DNA of 64,000 bases, from positions 20,193,001 to 20,257,000 of the forward strand of contig JAJNNQ010000018.1 of assembly GCA_027886175.1 (NCBI GenBank), given 5' to 3'. Of the stretch, positions 24,329 through 38,487 are shown piece after piece. Below the pieces are notes generated by a model. That model made no database searches. It was not told the origin of the DNA and worked only from the letters and a program-made list of their open reading frames with translations. Numbering within the stretch: the stretch's first letter is position 1; every line of letters begins with the position of its first letter. Both the position numbers and the translations under genes were made by a program. This DNA is from Phylloscopus collybita (lineage: Eukaryota > Chordata > Aves > Passeriformes > Phylloscopidae).

Positions 24329-27300
24329 CCACTAGACTGTTTACAAGAAATAATCAACATTACAGAATTATCAATCCTTGGGAAATTGGTATTTTCATAC
24401 CAGTACAGTTGAGCTCAGGTAGCAAAAGCCCTACCTCCCTTTCTACACTTGATTTTAGTGTCTTAATAGCAGACGACTTGATAAAGAATTGTACAGAAAG
24501 AGATCAGATGCTGTAGAGAAACCATACTATAGCAGTTGGATTGTTTAAGAGAACATAGACTAAGGCTGAATAATTATGCAAAAGATAAATCATCTAGCCA
24601 TGTAATTAATTTGGAATTACAATGACAATAAAGGTACAGTTAAATTCTTATTGATACATTAAAATAGTGATAAATGTTAATATATTTAATTGGTATTTAA
24701 CAAGATAGCTGAAGCAAGTTAATTAGATATCCATTTACATACTTCATAAATGTCAGCATTTTTAACAATTCAGCCCACATTTAGAATACAGCCTTGAGTA
24801 TTCCTGGATACAATAGGTGTGATAAGTAACACTAGCTCCATTTCCCTTCTGATGCTTTTATCATGGGCAGGATGAAATTAGAACTAAATTTCCCTTCCCC
24901 TTCCCCTTCTTTTTCCCATTAACTATCAGGACTTCATAAATATAAAGACAAACTAGACACTAATAGCTTCTGGACAATTTTGGTGTTAATCCATCTGTGC
25001 CTCCCCTTCACGTCTCTAAATTATTGTTAAGATTCAAGCTATTCACAAATGAAAGAGATCTATGTTCCCCACAATTATAATGTGCCTTGATAAATTCGTG
25101 AACTGATGATGCTAGAAAGTAGAGAGGAATTAAACCCAGAAGCTCTGTCAGCCTTTAACTAACTACCACACATAAAATGCAAGAATGTAAAAGTTATGTA
25201 TAGGAACTTAAGAGTCACTTTAAAAAGCCAGCTGCAAGCAGAAAATGTCAAAATAGTTTGTCAAGTAAGTTTATAACACTTCTTCATTATCTTAATCATA
25301 AGGATGCATAAAAATGGCTATGAAGATAAGCAGATCTGCTCGTCCCCCCTCAGCCCCTTTTTCTCCCAGACAGTAAGATAAAAGGAGACTGGTGAGGTTT
25401 TTAAAGATACCCTTAAATGGAGAGTGATGATGGTTCTCTTAGATTTTCTTTGAAGAACACATTATATAATGCCTGAATTACAATAAGAGAGATAGAGACA
25501 CTTGGATGGGAAGAGCAGGAGATCAAACATGAGACAAGGAACAGAGGAAAGATAAATTGGGTGAAAATTTTTGATTAGTCCCAGACATTTTCTTGTGATT
25601 TACTCTCATATGACCTAAATGGAGAATGTTTCCTGCCAGAGATGTTCAATCTCATGGGCAGGATTTCCAGATCTATTTGAAATTTTAGTTAAAATATGAC
25701 TAAAAATATTAAAATGGTTTAGTGAAAACATGTAAAATTTACATGTTCCAAATTTTTTAATTCACTTTGACATTTTATTTAAGACAATCACAGCATGCTT
25801 TCACTATGTCTTCTGGTCTGCTCTTGGGAAGACACTGCTCTCCCACCCACAGAAAGGCACTGGGCTACTCTTCAGAGTTTCCAGGAGGCAAACTGTTGAA
25901 GTCATTCTTCTACTTGGTTAGCAGTTAATATTGAGTAGCACAGAGGAAGAGGGGATTAAAATGTTTTACTTTGGAATGCAGAAGACTTAGCTGAAGTCTT
26001 CAATGAAGTCCATATATTTTCTACAAATAATTTCAGTTGTTTCCAATGGTTTTAGCACATATCATGCCCTATTTTTCAACCAAAAGCAAGAATACAGGAT
26101 TTATGAGACTAGTAAGACAAAGCACCACACATATAAAGCAAACAGTCCCTATGAATAAAAAATATTAATCTCAGTAGTACTTTTAAGAGCAAAGAAAATG
26201 GCAATATTTTTCTGAAAGTTTCTTAGAATTTTTTTTTAGTTTTGGAAATATTTCTAGATTCAGATAAACAAAATTCCACCATGGCAACATGCCAGCAGTT
26301 AGTATGCTGACTATGTTCTTATTTTCTGCTTCTTTCTTAGCCAGGTTTTGGTCCTTAGTGACTGAACAGCTCTTTCATCACTTCCCTCTTGAAAGCATTC
26401 AACACATCTACAAGTTCCAATTTTTAAAATTTCACCTGATATTTCTTGTATATTTTCCCACTGCTATGTTTACTCAAATAAAAATGATGACCCAATTTCT
26501 ATTTGAAATCTCCACTACATCCTTCTTCTACTAAACCTTTTGAGACCACATATTTTAGCAAATGAACACCGTTCTTTCCACTAACTCTGTTGTAATAACA
26601 CCAATGTTAATCTTCCATGGATAGTTCCTTCAGATTCATAACAATTTTTTATGTACTTTCATGCACATATTTCCCTAGATTCTAAGATCATCTTGATGTC
26701 AGAAATAATAGAAATTATTATTAGAGTTTTACAAAGTAAGCCAAATTCCACTTCCATCTGGAAATCTATAAATGTGAACAATAGGTCATTTTTTATATGG
26801 CTACAGATGTGTGGATTTAGTCCAAATCAGAGCCAATATAGTTGAGGGCAGAACTGTCCTGTAAAACACATTTTAAGCAATCAAGGATTAAATGTACTAA
26901 TTAAGATTATTTTTGTGAGTAACTGTACCAGTTATATTTTCTAGGTCAAAGTGAAAAACTGTAAAATGAGTGAAACTTAAATATACAAATTTTTTTCAGA
27001 AGAAAAACTTTAAAATTTCTAGGATAAAAAGGACTTTTTAGAGTCACTAAAATTCTTTAGTACATACTTAAAAATAAATATGGACACTGTAATTTATATC
27101 CAATTAATAATAATCATAAATATATCCATTTGAATTCGTTAATCCATGGTCAAACTTTAAAGACCTGTGATCAATGCAAATATCAATTAGACAATGATCT
27201 GCATGAGGAAGGGACATTTTCAGCCCTATATTTTTCAGGTATCCATGGTCATGTGCTGTGACCGTGATACTTGAACAAGTCTAATGCTGGCAGGAAAGTA

Positions 27301-28159
27301 TTGGAACTCAAATGCATAAATTATCCCTTTTAGGCAGAAGTTATTTTTACACTTTCAGAAGTCATTTGCCATTGAAAATTGTTTACACCCATAGTGGTAA
27401 TTTCATGCATTTAAAAATAAATAAAATTTTAAAAGGCATGTCTGTAGACCTATAAAGATAGGATTGCCTTTTTTAGACAATAGAACTCCATGATATTGTC
27501 AATGGAGTTGATGTTTGTGTTAGCTATATATTTCTCTGTATTTTAAGAACACTAGGTCCTTTCAATTAGGGAGCTTTCTCTAAATTCAAACAAGAAAAAG
27601 AGATTATCTATGTAGAGAGGATAGTTTGTGCATGTACCCTGAGCTTAAATTTCATGAGAACTAAAACACCTTCTTAAAAGAAGTGCTCGGATCTTGCAAG
27701 TTGTTAAGATTCTTGCTAGACATCATTCAGGACCCGCAGGGTGATCCTGTGCTCTTGAGTGTTTAGAAAGGTATTGACTGGCTAAACAGGAAGCATAACT
27801 AGTATTCAATAGATTGTGTCTGTGTGCCTTCATAACTGTTGAATTATACAGCTGAAATTTGAGTGCTACCTTCCAAACTCGAGTTTTGGTTGCCTATGCT
27901 GTTGCTGAAATTGTCCAATAGACTCAGAAGCCAGGCAATAATCTGGCAGGTACACATTGTGTACACACAAGAATTATTTCAAAGACTTTGCTTATAAATA
28001 TGAAGAATCAACATTTTTGTTCCTTGTCACATGTAAAGAGGAGAAATTTTCTTCCCTGAGATAGTTAATTAGGACATTCAAGGAATCTAAAAACTTCATT
28101 GAATACACTGACTCTGAGTAAATTCTTCTTTAAAAAGATAGCTTGTATACTAAGTTTTC
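24329..28159. other. AT-rich noncoding DNA
   Basis: A short C/T-only tract lies at 24889-24917. Otherwise I see no transposable element, exon or RNA gene. Frames are at most 81 codons and are not recognisable. Confidence 0.5.
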
Positions 28160-28720
28160 TGTTAGCCTGTGTGTCAGGAAAAAAGAGATCCACATTACCA
28201 CCCAGGTGTGTAGCAGCATGTAGCAGCAGTGACCATCGTGTCCAGGGAGGTTCGGCCGCTGGTAGGGAAGCAGATGGGACAAGTCTCTTTGTTAAGCTCG
28301 AGAATTCATTTTTACTCCCCCACCCCGAACTAGGGAGGGGGTGAGGACCAAGAGAATGATCATGTGGGTTTTCTCAGTTATATAGTGTCTCGGGTTCGTG
28401 GGTGGTACAGGGGGCAGGGCAGGGGGCAACTGACCATAGAGAAGACAGAAACTGGACACCAGGCTCCCACAGCCAATGGGGAAATAGGGAAAGGAGATAC
28501 CATGGGGGGGGGGGGGGGGGGGGTGATGGGCTTGAGAAACCCAGGGAGAAGATTACACAATGTTTGCAGGGATCTATGGGGGAGAAACCTTTGTTACCTC
28601 TGGGAAGGTTGCATTTTCAGGGCAAGGCAGTTGGAAATTCCCTTAATGGTACAAAGGACTCCACACAGGTGCTGTATGCTTTCTCTTTAATCAGTGGAGA
28701 AAGATCAGCATTTTAAGAGC
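28160..28720 (+). mobile_element. GC-rich island, possible ERV/LTR-derived fragment
   Basis: This block stands out by GC content, several CpG sites (28230-28400), short C- and G-runs and a sharp contrast with AT-rich flanks. The phrases TGTTTGCAGGGATCTATGGG and GTTACCTCTGGGAAGGTTGC give the impression of an ERV-derived dispersed repeat. I cannot name the family or find clear TG...CA ends and a target duplication. A 108-codon frame crosses the block but contains a poly-Gly stretch made by the G run and no known domain. Strand is given as read and is tentative. Confidence 0.35.
28504..28523. repeat. G20 homopolymer
   Basis: Twenty consecutive G follow CAT in the GC-rich island. More short G runs (GGGGG, GGG) lie about 100 bases upstream. 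The strand could form a G-quadruplex. The exact length is doubtful because such runs are difficult to sequence and polymerases slip on them. Confidence 0.9.
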
Positions 28721-31700
28721 AGGAGTTACCTTTTTGGGGAAGCAGATTCACCTGCTAAGGTGAATTCACTCTGCTAACAATACAGGGAGTTAACAGCATA
28801 CCCACATGCTAATTCAGTTTTTTCAGCTAAAGGACTAAAGAATGGATGAGCCAAGCCAAGAAACCACAAGACTTGAGGCTTTTCAAGAGCTTATTCTAAC
28901 AAATTTTTTGCCTCTGTTAAATTTTTCCAGGTTCATGGCCCACAGGTGAAGGCAAAAGCACACACTACATTTTGGCACATTTCTTTTAGTTTCCATTCTA
29001 AAATGTGACTACAAATGCTTCAGAATTCCTTCAGATAAAAAACTGCTGGTCATCATCTGGAAGATACATCCTAGTCAGCTTGTGCTAGTGGTCAAGATTC
29101 AGAAGGTTCATTGTTGAGGGCTGGTTGAAAGAAGCATTTACAATTCTAGGAGATTTCAAGAGAAAGTTGAAATTAGCCAGAGTTCTGATGTGATATGGTT
29201 ATCATAAAAGCTTTCACTAAATATATTTTTCCTCTCAGCAAAAAAATAGCTGCACGGAAATATTGAGAAAGTTTCCACTGAACATATTCACCTAAACAAG
29301 ACCTTTTAGTTTTTTATTTGGTGACTTGTATGTTGGAGAAACCTTGTTTTCTTCCAACCAGGCCCCTTAATCCCTGTTATGCAATATCTGTATTTAGTAT
29401 AGAAAAATTATTATTTTCTAGATAATATCCATAAGAACTATTGCACCTTTAGAGTTCAACTCAGTTTTTACCCACTTAAATTATTATTTTCTTGTAATCT
29501 GTTCCTAGATTTTTATGTACCATTATTCAATTTACAACATATTAGTAAGTAGAGAGAATCATCCCCCTTCCAACTCTAATTGGTGAGTGGCATTTTTGAT
29601 TTGGTGCCATCAGCATACTTTGAAACCAGGTGGTATTAACCAATTAGATTTTTTAATTGATTTTTGCATTTTATGCAGTAAGGGAAAGACATTGATGTTC
29701 ATTTTGGAAATGAGATAACAATGGCTTTTGAAACATTGCCAGGTCACAAAATGTAAAGTCAATATCAATTCATTAACAAATTAATGGGACTGATTTTATT
29801 GTAAATAACTAGCAACTGTGCAGTTGGCAGGTCTGAGCTAGTAGTTATTCAGAGCATCACATGTAAGTTCTGAAAGTAATGGAAGAGTTCAGAAATGGGC
29901 TTTTTAATCAAGAGTTTTGTACTGTCTTTGGGAGTTAAATACTTCTCACCTTAAAATGAAGTGTGTTAAAATGACCTTATGATGGGAGTAGCAAAGTTTA
30001 TATTACGCCCAGTTTGTGTCTTTAAACACAGGCTTAAATACAGTTGGGTGAGTAATCACATTTCAAGTTAAAAAAAAAAACCAAAAAACAACAAACTAAA
30101 AAAAACACCAAACAACAAAATTGAAATAATTTCAGTTTGCTGTCAAACAATTTGTCTTCATTTTTTTCATGCAGGAAAGTTCTTGAAGTAAAATGTTGAA
30201 AGGAATTGTGGGTTTTCTTAAGTAGATAAAGAATGGTTTAGTCTGAGCTTTTTTAAAATTTCTTTTGCAAATAAATACTTTGTTCTCCTTATTAAACTGA
30301 AGTACAGTTGGAATTGAAACATCATTTTGAAATGAGAAAGTGGAAACTCCTAGTATTTTTCTTGTTTTCCACTCATTTTTCTAGCTTAAACATTATGAAA
30401 AATTCAAAATGAATTTGTGAATTGTTTTGGGCAGATGCATTTTTCGCTGAGAAAAGCTGTTGCCTGAAGAGTTTCCCCTGTCTACAGTCCTGAATAATGC
30501 ATTGCAGGTAGCTTTGTCCAGGAGATCTATAAGCAATTGTACATTTTACAGATGTTCCTCAGGATAATACCTCCAGAGTTCTCTTCAGAACAAAATACCA
30601 CCTTAGACCTTAAAAAGCTCTGCATGTTCTGTACCATCACCATGTGTAGGTGCTGAACTGGGGAATAACTGAAACAAAGGCTCTTTCTCTTTCCTAGTGT
30701 TTCTAACCACTTTTTCTGTGGAACTATTTAACCTCCAATCCTAACCAAACGCTTGTCCCTCCAGCATGATATATTGTTATAAGAACCTGATTCTGTTTAA
30801 CTTCTCTCATAAAAGTGTTGAAATTCATCAAAGTAGTCAATAGGGAGAAAATCTGTGTCAGGACCATATTTTTTTAAATGTAGTCATCTGTTGGGTCTCA
30901 AAACCTATTTCCCATCCAAGTCTGGTCACCCCTGTAGCATCCATTACTGTACTTTAACATAGCCCAGTCACTATGAAATATTGTTTAGGTTTGTCATTTA
31001 TGTAACCTGTGCCTCCTCTTTATTTTGACTGTGCACAACTGAAGGTATGATTTAACATCTTGATTTTGCCTCAAAATTTAAATTCTGTGTGTCCTTCTGC
31101 AGCATTTCTGGTATTATAAAGAAAGCACAAAACTTCTGGAAAACCTAAATACTTTGAAAATATTTTATTTAGTTAAGAGTTATTTTTCCAGTTGTTCCAT
31201 ATGTCAGTAGAATTGTTTTAGTCACTAACTGAAATGTTTGCAGGACTAAAGTTTTTTATGTCTACTAGAATTTGGAAAAGAATAAGGTAGTCATTGATAT
31301 TTTGCATTCTTCCATTTATCAATTTTCTGTTTGTAAACATGAAAATGTATGTCTAAGTATCTATTCAGTTTCCAGTACCAAATCTTCTTACTTACTACTA
31401 GGACCTTAAAAATTATTTTTGGGCTCAAATTTCATTTAGCAGATTCTAGAGAGCTCAATAGGTGAGGTTAACCTTAAAACAAACATAGAACCCAGATCCT
31501 CATAAGCATTTAGATGCCTATCTTACATCCGTGTTGAAATATGACATATGTTCAAAGATATGAGCCTTGAAGGATATCTTGATTTCTAAATAAAGTAGGA
31601 CATGACAGACACTCTGCTTTATTTAGAAATGGTGCTGTAAAAGTGCATTGTAAGGGTTACTCCAGAAATCTGATGGGTTATAGGCAAGTCAAGATTCTCC

Positions 31701-32016
31701 AGGCACGCAAAGGATATTGACTTTCTGAAGCTGACTAGATGATGTGAGCCACTTCCAGCAATTCAATCTACTCCATTCAGAGCATAGCCAGTTCATAAAG
31801 GCATGCAATTTGTAGAGGACTGTTTCAGGGTCACTCTGCTACAGCCCTCTTGACATAGCCAAAAGAAAGTCCTGAATAGAGGATGAGAAATCTGATTGCT
31901 GATTAGCTTCAGTGTTATTTCAATCAATTCCCAGAAGGAAGTCAGCAATCTGCCCAGCATTCAACAAATGATTGCTATTAAAGGGCCATTGTGATGAGAA
32001 CACTCAATTCAGAAAG
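28721..32016. other. AT-rich noncoding DNA with an A/C tract
   Basis: An A-rich tract with scattered C lies at 30069-30120. A strong acceptor near 31101 is followed by 35 open codons but no good donor. No transposable element or RNA gene is recognised. Confidence 0.5.
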
Positions 32017-32130
32017 ATTTGGGGTTTTGGTTTTTTTGGTGGGTTTTTTTGGTTTGGTGGTGGTGGTGGTGTTTTTTGATAAATCTGGGTTTTGAGAAGG
32101 GTTTTTCTGTTGGTTTTTTTGTCCTTTTTT
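32017..32130. repeat. T/G-rich low-complexity tract
   Basis: The tract is T-rich, with GGTTTTTTT blocks and a (GGT)n core near 32055-32071. It is the same compositional type as the tracts at 22.9 and 41.2 kb. Confidence 0.85.
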
Positions 32131-32494
32131 ATCAGCTTGAGTTCTATTTAAGGACTTCTTGATTACAAGACTGTTTTCACTGAATTTATTACTTTTTTCA
32201 TTCACACTTACTACGAGCAAGCTGCATGGATTATTTAAAACTAATACTCAGAGGAATTTTCTCAAAGGCAGTACTCCTCCCACAGATAAAGCACAGCTAA
32301 ATTCAATTGACTAATGAACATCTTATTATTTCTTTTGAAGCTAAAAAGATTAAAAGGTTATTATATCTATTTTCATAATAACACAAAAACATCTTCAAGT
32401 GGGCCTACCCTGAACAGTCCAGGTGCTTCTCACCATCTAAATACACAATGAAACAAAAGCTTTCTGCACTGTGATTTAAAATTAAACCTTTCTC

Positions 32495-32520
32495 TTTTTT
32501 TTTTTTTTTTTTTTCTTTTT
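32495..32520. repeat. poly-T tract
   Basis: Twenty T, one C and five T lie about 60 bases upstream of the CR1 fragment at 32580. They may be unrelated to it, because the CR1 is on the plus strand and its 3' end is downstream. Confidence 0.85.
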
Positions 32521-32579
32521 AATATGATAGAAGTGAATTAAAAAAAGATGGAATAACCATCAGACTATTAATATGGAAA

Positions 32580-32848
32580 ATATTGACAGGATGAGGGATA
32601 ATGTTTTTAAATTTTGGGAGGATCAATTTATATTAAATATATGGAAAAGGTCTTTTGCAATGAAGGTGGTGAAAAAATACTGGAACAGGTTTCCCAGAGA
32701 AGTGGTACATGAATCATTCCTGGAACTATTCAAGGTCAAGTTTAATGGGGCTATGAGAAACTTGATCTAGTTTAAAATGTCCCTACTCATTGCAAGGGGG
32801 TAGATGATCTTTAAAGATCCCTTCCAATCCAATCAATTCTATGATTCT
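32580..32848 (+). mobile_element. CR1 LINE 3' end
   Basis: The plus strand encodes NRFPREVVHESFLELF, which matches the conserved end of the CR1 reverse transcriptase. The characteristic 3' UTR follows (GATGATCTTTAAAGATCCC, then TTCCAATCC), and the copy ends in the terminal repeat TTCTATGATTCTG. The copy is severely 5'-truncated, leaving about 270 bases, and is clearly diverged. It is not functional. Confidence 0.9.
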
Positions 32849-35800
32849 GTTATTTAAGAAACCTGGTAGAAGAAGAAAGTATCCTGATTTTCTCTTTAAT
32901 TTTTAGGAATATATTTAATATTTTGATCTTGCTTTTATTCCCCCAGAACAGCAGAGAGCTATTACCTCCATTCCCAGGAGTGTGAGGAAAATTACCACAT
33001 TAATTCATCAGTACACTGAGGCATTCAGAGACTGTGGTAGTATAAGAAATATAAATATCTTACATGATTACAAAGATTTACAACTTCAAATGTATGAAGA
33101 AACCTATTAAAAATGCAGATGCATTTAGTGTATGCATGTTCTTAAATGTGTTAACTTGCACAGTTCAGTATTCAGTTCCTTCTAGTTGCTATTGGATCAG
33201 ATTCAAGCATTCCAGAAGTAAAAATCTGGCCTTTCTCATTATCAGTGTTGCAGATCTGGCTTGATGGTATCTGAATACCTATCACACTTGTGATGAATCT
33301 AAAATCACTACTGGTATTGTAGAACCCCCAAGTGAAACACAGCAAACTCTTCCATCAATGATGTCTATAACAACACTAACAAGTGTAAGGGCTCTGAGCT
33401 ACAAAAAAATTACCAAAATCGTTTTTGCCAGTACTGGGATTAACTCTGACTTGAAAACATGGAAGCAAATTCTACTGAGCTAGAAATTACTCCTGTTACT
33501 TTTCTGTTTTCTTTTCTATTGCATTTAGAAAGACATTAAAGTATATGGTTAAAGAAAGAAAGTCAAGAGCACATTGTATAGGGAAAGGAAGTTTAAGGGG
33601 AGCTGCAGTGTAAAAGTTAATGTAATACAGAAGAGTTATACTCATAATTAAGTATCACCAGGTATAAATGCCATCCCTGAGCTTTACTGCCTTTCAAAGG
33701 TAGTAGTCAAGAAGAAATGCTGCTCAGGGCATGTATGCAGACTCTGCAGAGGCTTGGCCAACTCCAGGTATGGTCAGAAGTGACATTTGGGAGCTAAAAG
33801 TTCATTTTAGCAGTGGAATGATTAGCATGATGAGATTTTAATCACATCCAAAGCCATGCAAGTTTTGAGGATCTAAATTACAGACTTAAGTGTCCAGAAT
33901 GGCAACCCTTAGGGGTATTCTCTGCTTCTGTTCATGCAAATGTACCTCTTAATTGGCAACTAAGATCTATCTGGAGCTTTCTGGGGGAAGTTAAAGCACA
34001 GTTACAATAGTTACAGTAGTGTCACCTCTACTCCATCCTATAGTCATAGAGCCATTACTTTGCCAGCTTAGCTCCAAAAAATCTTTCTGTTTCAGTCCTT
34101 TCACCTGTCATAAATAAAAAAAATTATTTTACTGTAAGATCCTAAGGAAGTTTGACTTGTTAATGTCTGCACAGTCTAGTTAGATGCTAAGAATAAAACC
34201 ACTAAAAATGCTCCAAAAATTTATAGTACATATTAAAATATTATATTATAAACCTTTTAGAAATAGTCTTACACACTGTTATGGTAAAAATTTCACTTAA
34301 CAGCCACATTTAACAGCTAAATTTTAACTAACAGAAAAACGTCTCCCTCAGCCTTATACTCATGCTTGTGTAAAAACACACACAAAATGCAGATATCAAG
34401 GCTGTGGGATCTCTGGTTGCAGATGAAAGAGAATGTGTTTGTGTGTTTAGAGATATTTTCCATTCTAGAGCTTTATGTTACAAATACTTGTTTCATCTGT
34501 AACTGCCAGAAGTCTACATATTGGGAGCACTGTGAACAAGCCAGCAAATGAGAAAAAAAAAAAAAGCTTTTGTTTGTTGCTAGTTCAGATGAGGTATTCC
34601 ACTAGAAGCAAAGGATTTTTGGAAGATATTGAAGGTTAATCGTGAATTATGCACAAAATTATCTAAAAAAAGAATAAAACCACAATTGAAAGTACAATTG
34701 AGTAGTACAAACTGTTTGAATATCACAGAACTTGTTCAGTTACTGTCATTTTTTTGTTGAAATGTTTGATGGTTTGTGAAACAGAAAACCACTACAGTGG
34801 CATTGGATTATGTACTTGGATTGAAAAAAAAAGTCATAAGCAAGGGTGGAAGAGAGTGAGAGCTGCATCTCCTATATCTTGCTGTTTCTGATTTCACTTC
34901 CAATTATGCCACAACAGAGTTTAACTGCTCATTATTATTATTATTCATTAGCATGTGGCTCTGGTGTGTGACAATTGCTTTCAGAGAAAGAATTTTGAAA
35001 CAAGGAGTTTTTACCCATGAGAAAGTGAACTACTGTGCTGCTGTCTAGAATTAAATGCAGTGTAGCAGAGGAAACTATTCTGTCAGTGCCCCAGCTCATC
35101 TGAGGTGTACCCTTTCATTTGAGAGAGCATCAGATCAAGTTCTTTGTTAAAGGCAGTCTATCATTTATGTGGAGAAGTTTTAAAGGTCTAAGTCACACAT
35201 TTTCCGATAAGGCTTTTCTGTCCAACTTCACCCTGAGTTTGCACCACATTTAGGAGCTCCACACAGGTCTCAGGAGATTTGTCTGCAAACACGTTGTCTC
35301 ACCATACTTAATAAATGTTTCTTGGGATATTTAAAATCAAAGAAAAAAATATAAACTTGATGACCAAGGTTCTATAATGCATTCTGTGTTGCCAAAGGAG
35401 ATGTAATCTCACCCCATAATGAAGGCAATAGAAGTAACTGAGGTCATAAGGACTCAGTGTGCAGTGCTAATATGGAGTAAAACTTATCTTCATTTCCAGT
35501 TATCCTGAAATTCTAAGTCCTCAATGAGAAATATATCCAATCACATGTATCTATTTATTTGACAACATATTTATAATAAGTATTTCTGAGCAATCCTAGG
35601 AAATAAAGGACTGTCACTGTACTTGCCTATGCAGCAGCTTTTATTAGAGTTGGGTCACAAGAACCTCAGGCAGCATTACAGACTGGGGGAGAAGTGTCTT
35701 GAGAACTGCTTGGCAGAATGTGACTTGGGGTGTTGGTTTGCAGTCAGCTCAGTATAAGCCAATGTGTGCCCAAGTGGCCAAGATGGCCAATGGCATCCAA

Positions 35801-37672
35801 ACAAATCTTGCAGTAAATGTACAGCTACATGATATTTTCCCACATTTTGCTATTGAAACTTCAGCAATAAAGCAAAATTGCCTACGTTATATATTAATAC
35901 ACTACCCCATTTGGCAGAAAGTCAATATATAGATGACCTGATGGCTTACTTTATCTTACACCTGACAAGTATGTATGAACCCTTGCAGCTAAGGGATAAC
36001 TTAAATGATCAGCAGCCACTGAGAAACCATTATGTCCGTCAATGTTTTTTTAATCACTGAAAATACGGATGTGAGCATTGGGTTGCTGCCATTAATAAAT
36101 CAATGTCTTTCCCAGTTTCATTTTTTTGTCTCTTTGTGTAGAAAACCTACATTGTAACTAGAAAGCACCTACTCAGATTTGTATGTTATCATTCACAGTA
36201 TCAATCAAGCTTAGATAAAAGCAGCTTTTAAAATTTTCTAAACTCTTTTCTGAGACAGTGACATTTCTATTACAACCTTTCCATCCATGAGATGTATATG
36301 AAAAATTATGTATACTCCCTTACAGAGGTAGGACAAGTCAATAAACTATATCTAAATGCCCAGTTCACAAACTAGAAATCAAAGTGGTTTTGCATCCCTA
36401 TGTATGCCTTTAGTTTAAGTAGAGGAAAACATATGAGGTCTTTTTTGGTCTTTTATTAAGAAAAGAGACACTGATATTTTTGTCTCAATTTTCAGTATTT
36501 TTAAAGAATATATTTACTAGTATTTGAGTTGAGATTAGCCTTATGAATCTGGAGCTTCATAATGTTTTTTCCCATGCCCTTTGAATAGTATTCAGGTAAA
36601 TAAAAAAAAAATTGGAACGTCAAATGTTGTTCCTTAGTAGAATTTGTTTCTCAGGTATTAAAATATTTAATTAATCTTGCAAGAAAGCAAAAGTACATTC
36701 CACGCAATTTAAGTGAGAAATTGCATATCTTGTATAGTGACTTTGTGAGGTATGTATTTAATGAATTACAGTCAAGGTGGTATCACAGTAAATATTCAGG
36801 AATTAAAAATGCATTAAAATAATTCTTTGTGAATAATTCATAAATAAAACCAACCAAAACAGTACTACCATGCCAGAGCAATAACATCTCATACTCTACA
36901 CACTGGGACACACTACCTGTGTTGTCTCTCTCGAACAGGTAAAACTAAATTAAAAATTAAATTAAAAGCTATGAAACAGCTCTATCTCCATACAGGGGAA
37001 CTGAAGTGCTAATTCTGTCACCTGCTGTCTTAATAAAACCAAAACAAACATTCTCATTAATGTGATTCAATTATTCAAAAGCAAACTGGGGTAGCATACC
37101 TCCCTATTTCCACATATATTTCAGTGTTAAACTTGGTCAAATAGAATAAAATCAAGCAGTATTATAATCATTGTATACCTTCAATATAATACCTGAATTA
37201 AAGCAATTTGCACTATTTTTTTTTCTGTTTTGCGCATCTGACATACCAAACTTATTGCAAAGGTTCACATTCTGATTCTTCCTTCACTAATCTTGCCTCT
37301 CTCAATGCGTTAACTAGAATCATTATTCCTAAATATACTTCATCAATGTGCAAAAACACCTGACTTCTATTTACAGTGTGACATTAACAGTCTTCTATTT
37401 TTTACAGTCTGCTATTGACACCCTACTTTGATGGCAGAATTTTTGTTTTCTTCATGGTTTTCTTCCTAGTGCTCACTAGAAACTTTTTTTTAGCTGATCT
37501 CCCCCAACTCTGGAAGATAGTACAAGAGTATGACATTGTGTACATCCATACTCTGCATGAAGCCTGGACTTGTACCCTGGTCTTGGTATAATGATTCCTT
37601 GATTAAAATATTTATATTATCTGATGATGATCTCAGTTTGGTTACGACTCTTCTTCTTCTCTCTGTTCCCAG
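32849..37672. other. AT-rich noncoding DNA
   Basis: A short ATT repeat lies near 34930-34945. No repeat family, exon or RNA gene is recognised over these 4.8 kb. Confidence 0.5.
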
Positions 37673-37708
37673 ATTCTACATCAACTAAATAGAGTTCTGA
37701 AACCAGAG
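37673..37708 (+). other. candidate 36-base micro-exon
   Basis: A very strong pyrimidine tract and acceptor (TTCTTCTTCTCTCTGTTCCC then AG) is followed by 36 bases with one open frame, ILHQLNRVLKPE. It ends in GAG and a GTAGGG donor. It would be a symmetric phase 0-0 micro-exon. Another strong acceptor follows at about 37764 without a donor. The peptide is too short to identify. Alternatively this is a cluster of chance pyrimidine tracts. Confidence 0.22.
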
Positions 37709-38487
37709 GTAGGGAAAGAAGTTGTCACAATTTCTTTTTCTCTTCCTTCTGCTGCATTTTGCAGGCAGGGGCTCAGAATCAGACTTCTTAGACTGTCTTT
37801 CAGCTGTGGTTCAAATAATTATCTGTTCAAATTATAAAATTCAGCAGGCCTACCTTCAGTTTATATTCCAAAATATCCCACTTGACAAGACAAACCCAAA
37901 GGTAATGATAGCCTAGTATGTGGGCTCCCTAAATTTGAACAGAAATGAGTTATAGTTCATCCAAGTGGTTCACACTCAATTACAGTATGAATTTAACCAC
38001 TAGTTAAGTTTTACTGACAAAGACTCAAGATCAAGTTTAAAATGTGTACTAACAAGCACCCAATATTCTTTGAACCTTTTTTGGTTTTTTTGGTGCACAC
38101 AACAGTATATGTCACTTACTGTTCGACAAGTACTATTGATTTTGGGGTGTATTTCTGACAGTTCAGCTTTAAATCTCCATTACGACTCCCAGACACTTCT
38201 AATGTGCCACAAAAAATCCTTCATATGAATATTTTTCATCTAAGCAACCTTCACAGTGACAGGAGTGTTGAGGCAGGACAGTTCTCTGCTACTTTTACTG
38301 AGGGAGGCCCTTGGCAATCTCTTGTCTCAGTGTCACCAAAACAGGGGGGACCCAGTCACAGACCAACTGTGCACTGAATGTGTAAGGAGTTCTGAGAAAA
38401 CAAAATGGGATTTTTAAAAAAGAATGGTGTTGGAAGCAGGTTTCCAGACTTCAGAGAGAAGCAATTTAGACATAATTTGTCATTCTA
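37709..38487. other. noncoding DNA, nothing recognised
   Basis: A second acceptor-like pyrimidine tract ends at about 37764, but no donor follows it. The remainder contains no identifiable element. Confidence 0.5.

Noticed and set aside
28297..28307. Adjacent XhoI and EcoRI sites resembling a cloning linker
   Set aside because: The flanks are continuous, AT-rich to GC-rich genomic sequence with no vector backbone. Two overlapping six-base sites can occur by chance in a repeat.
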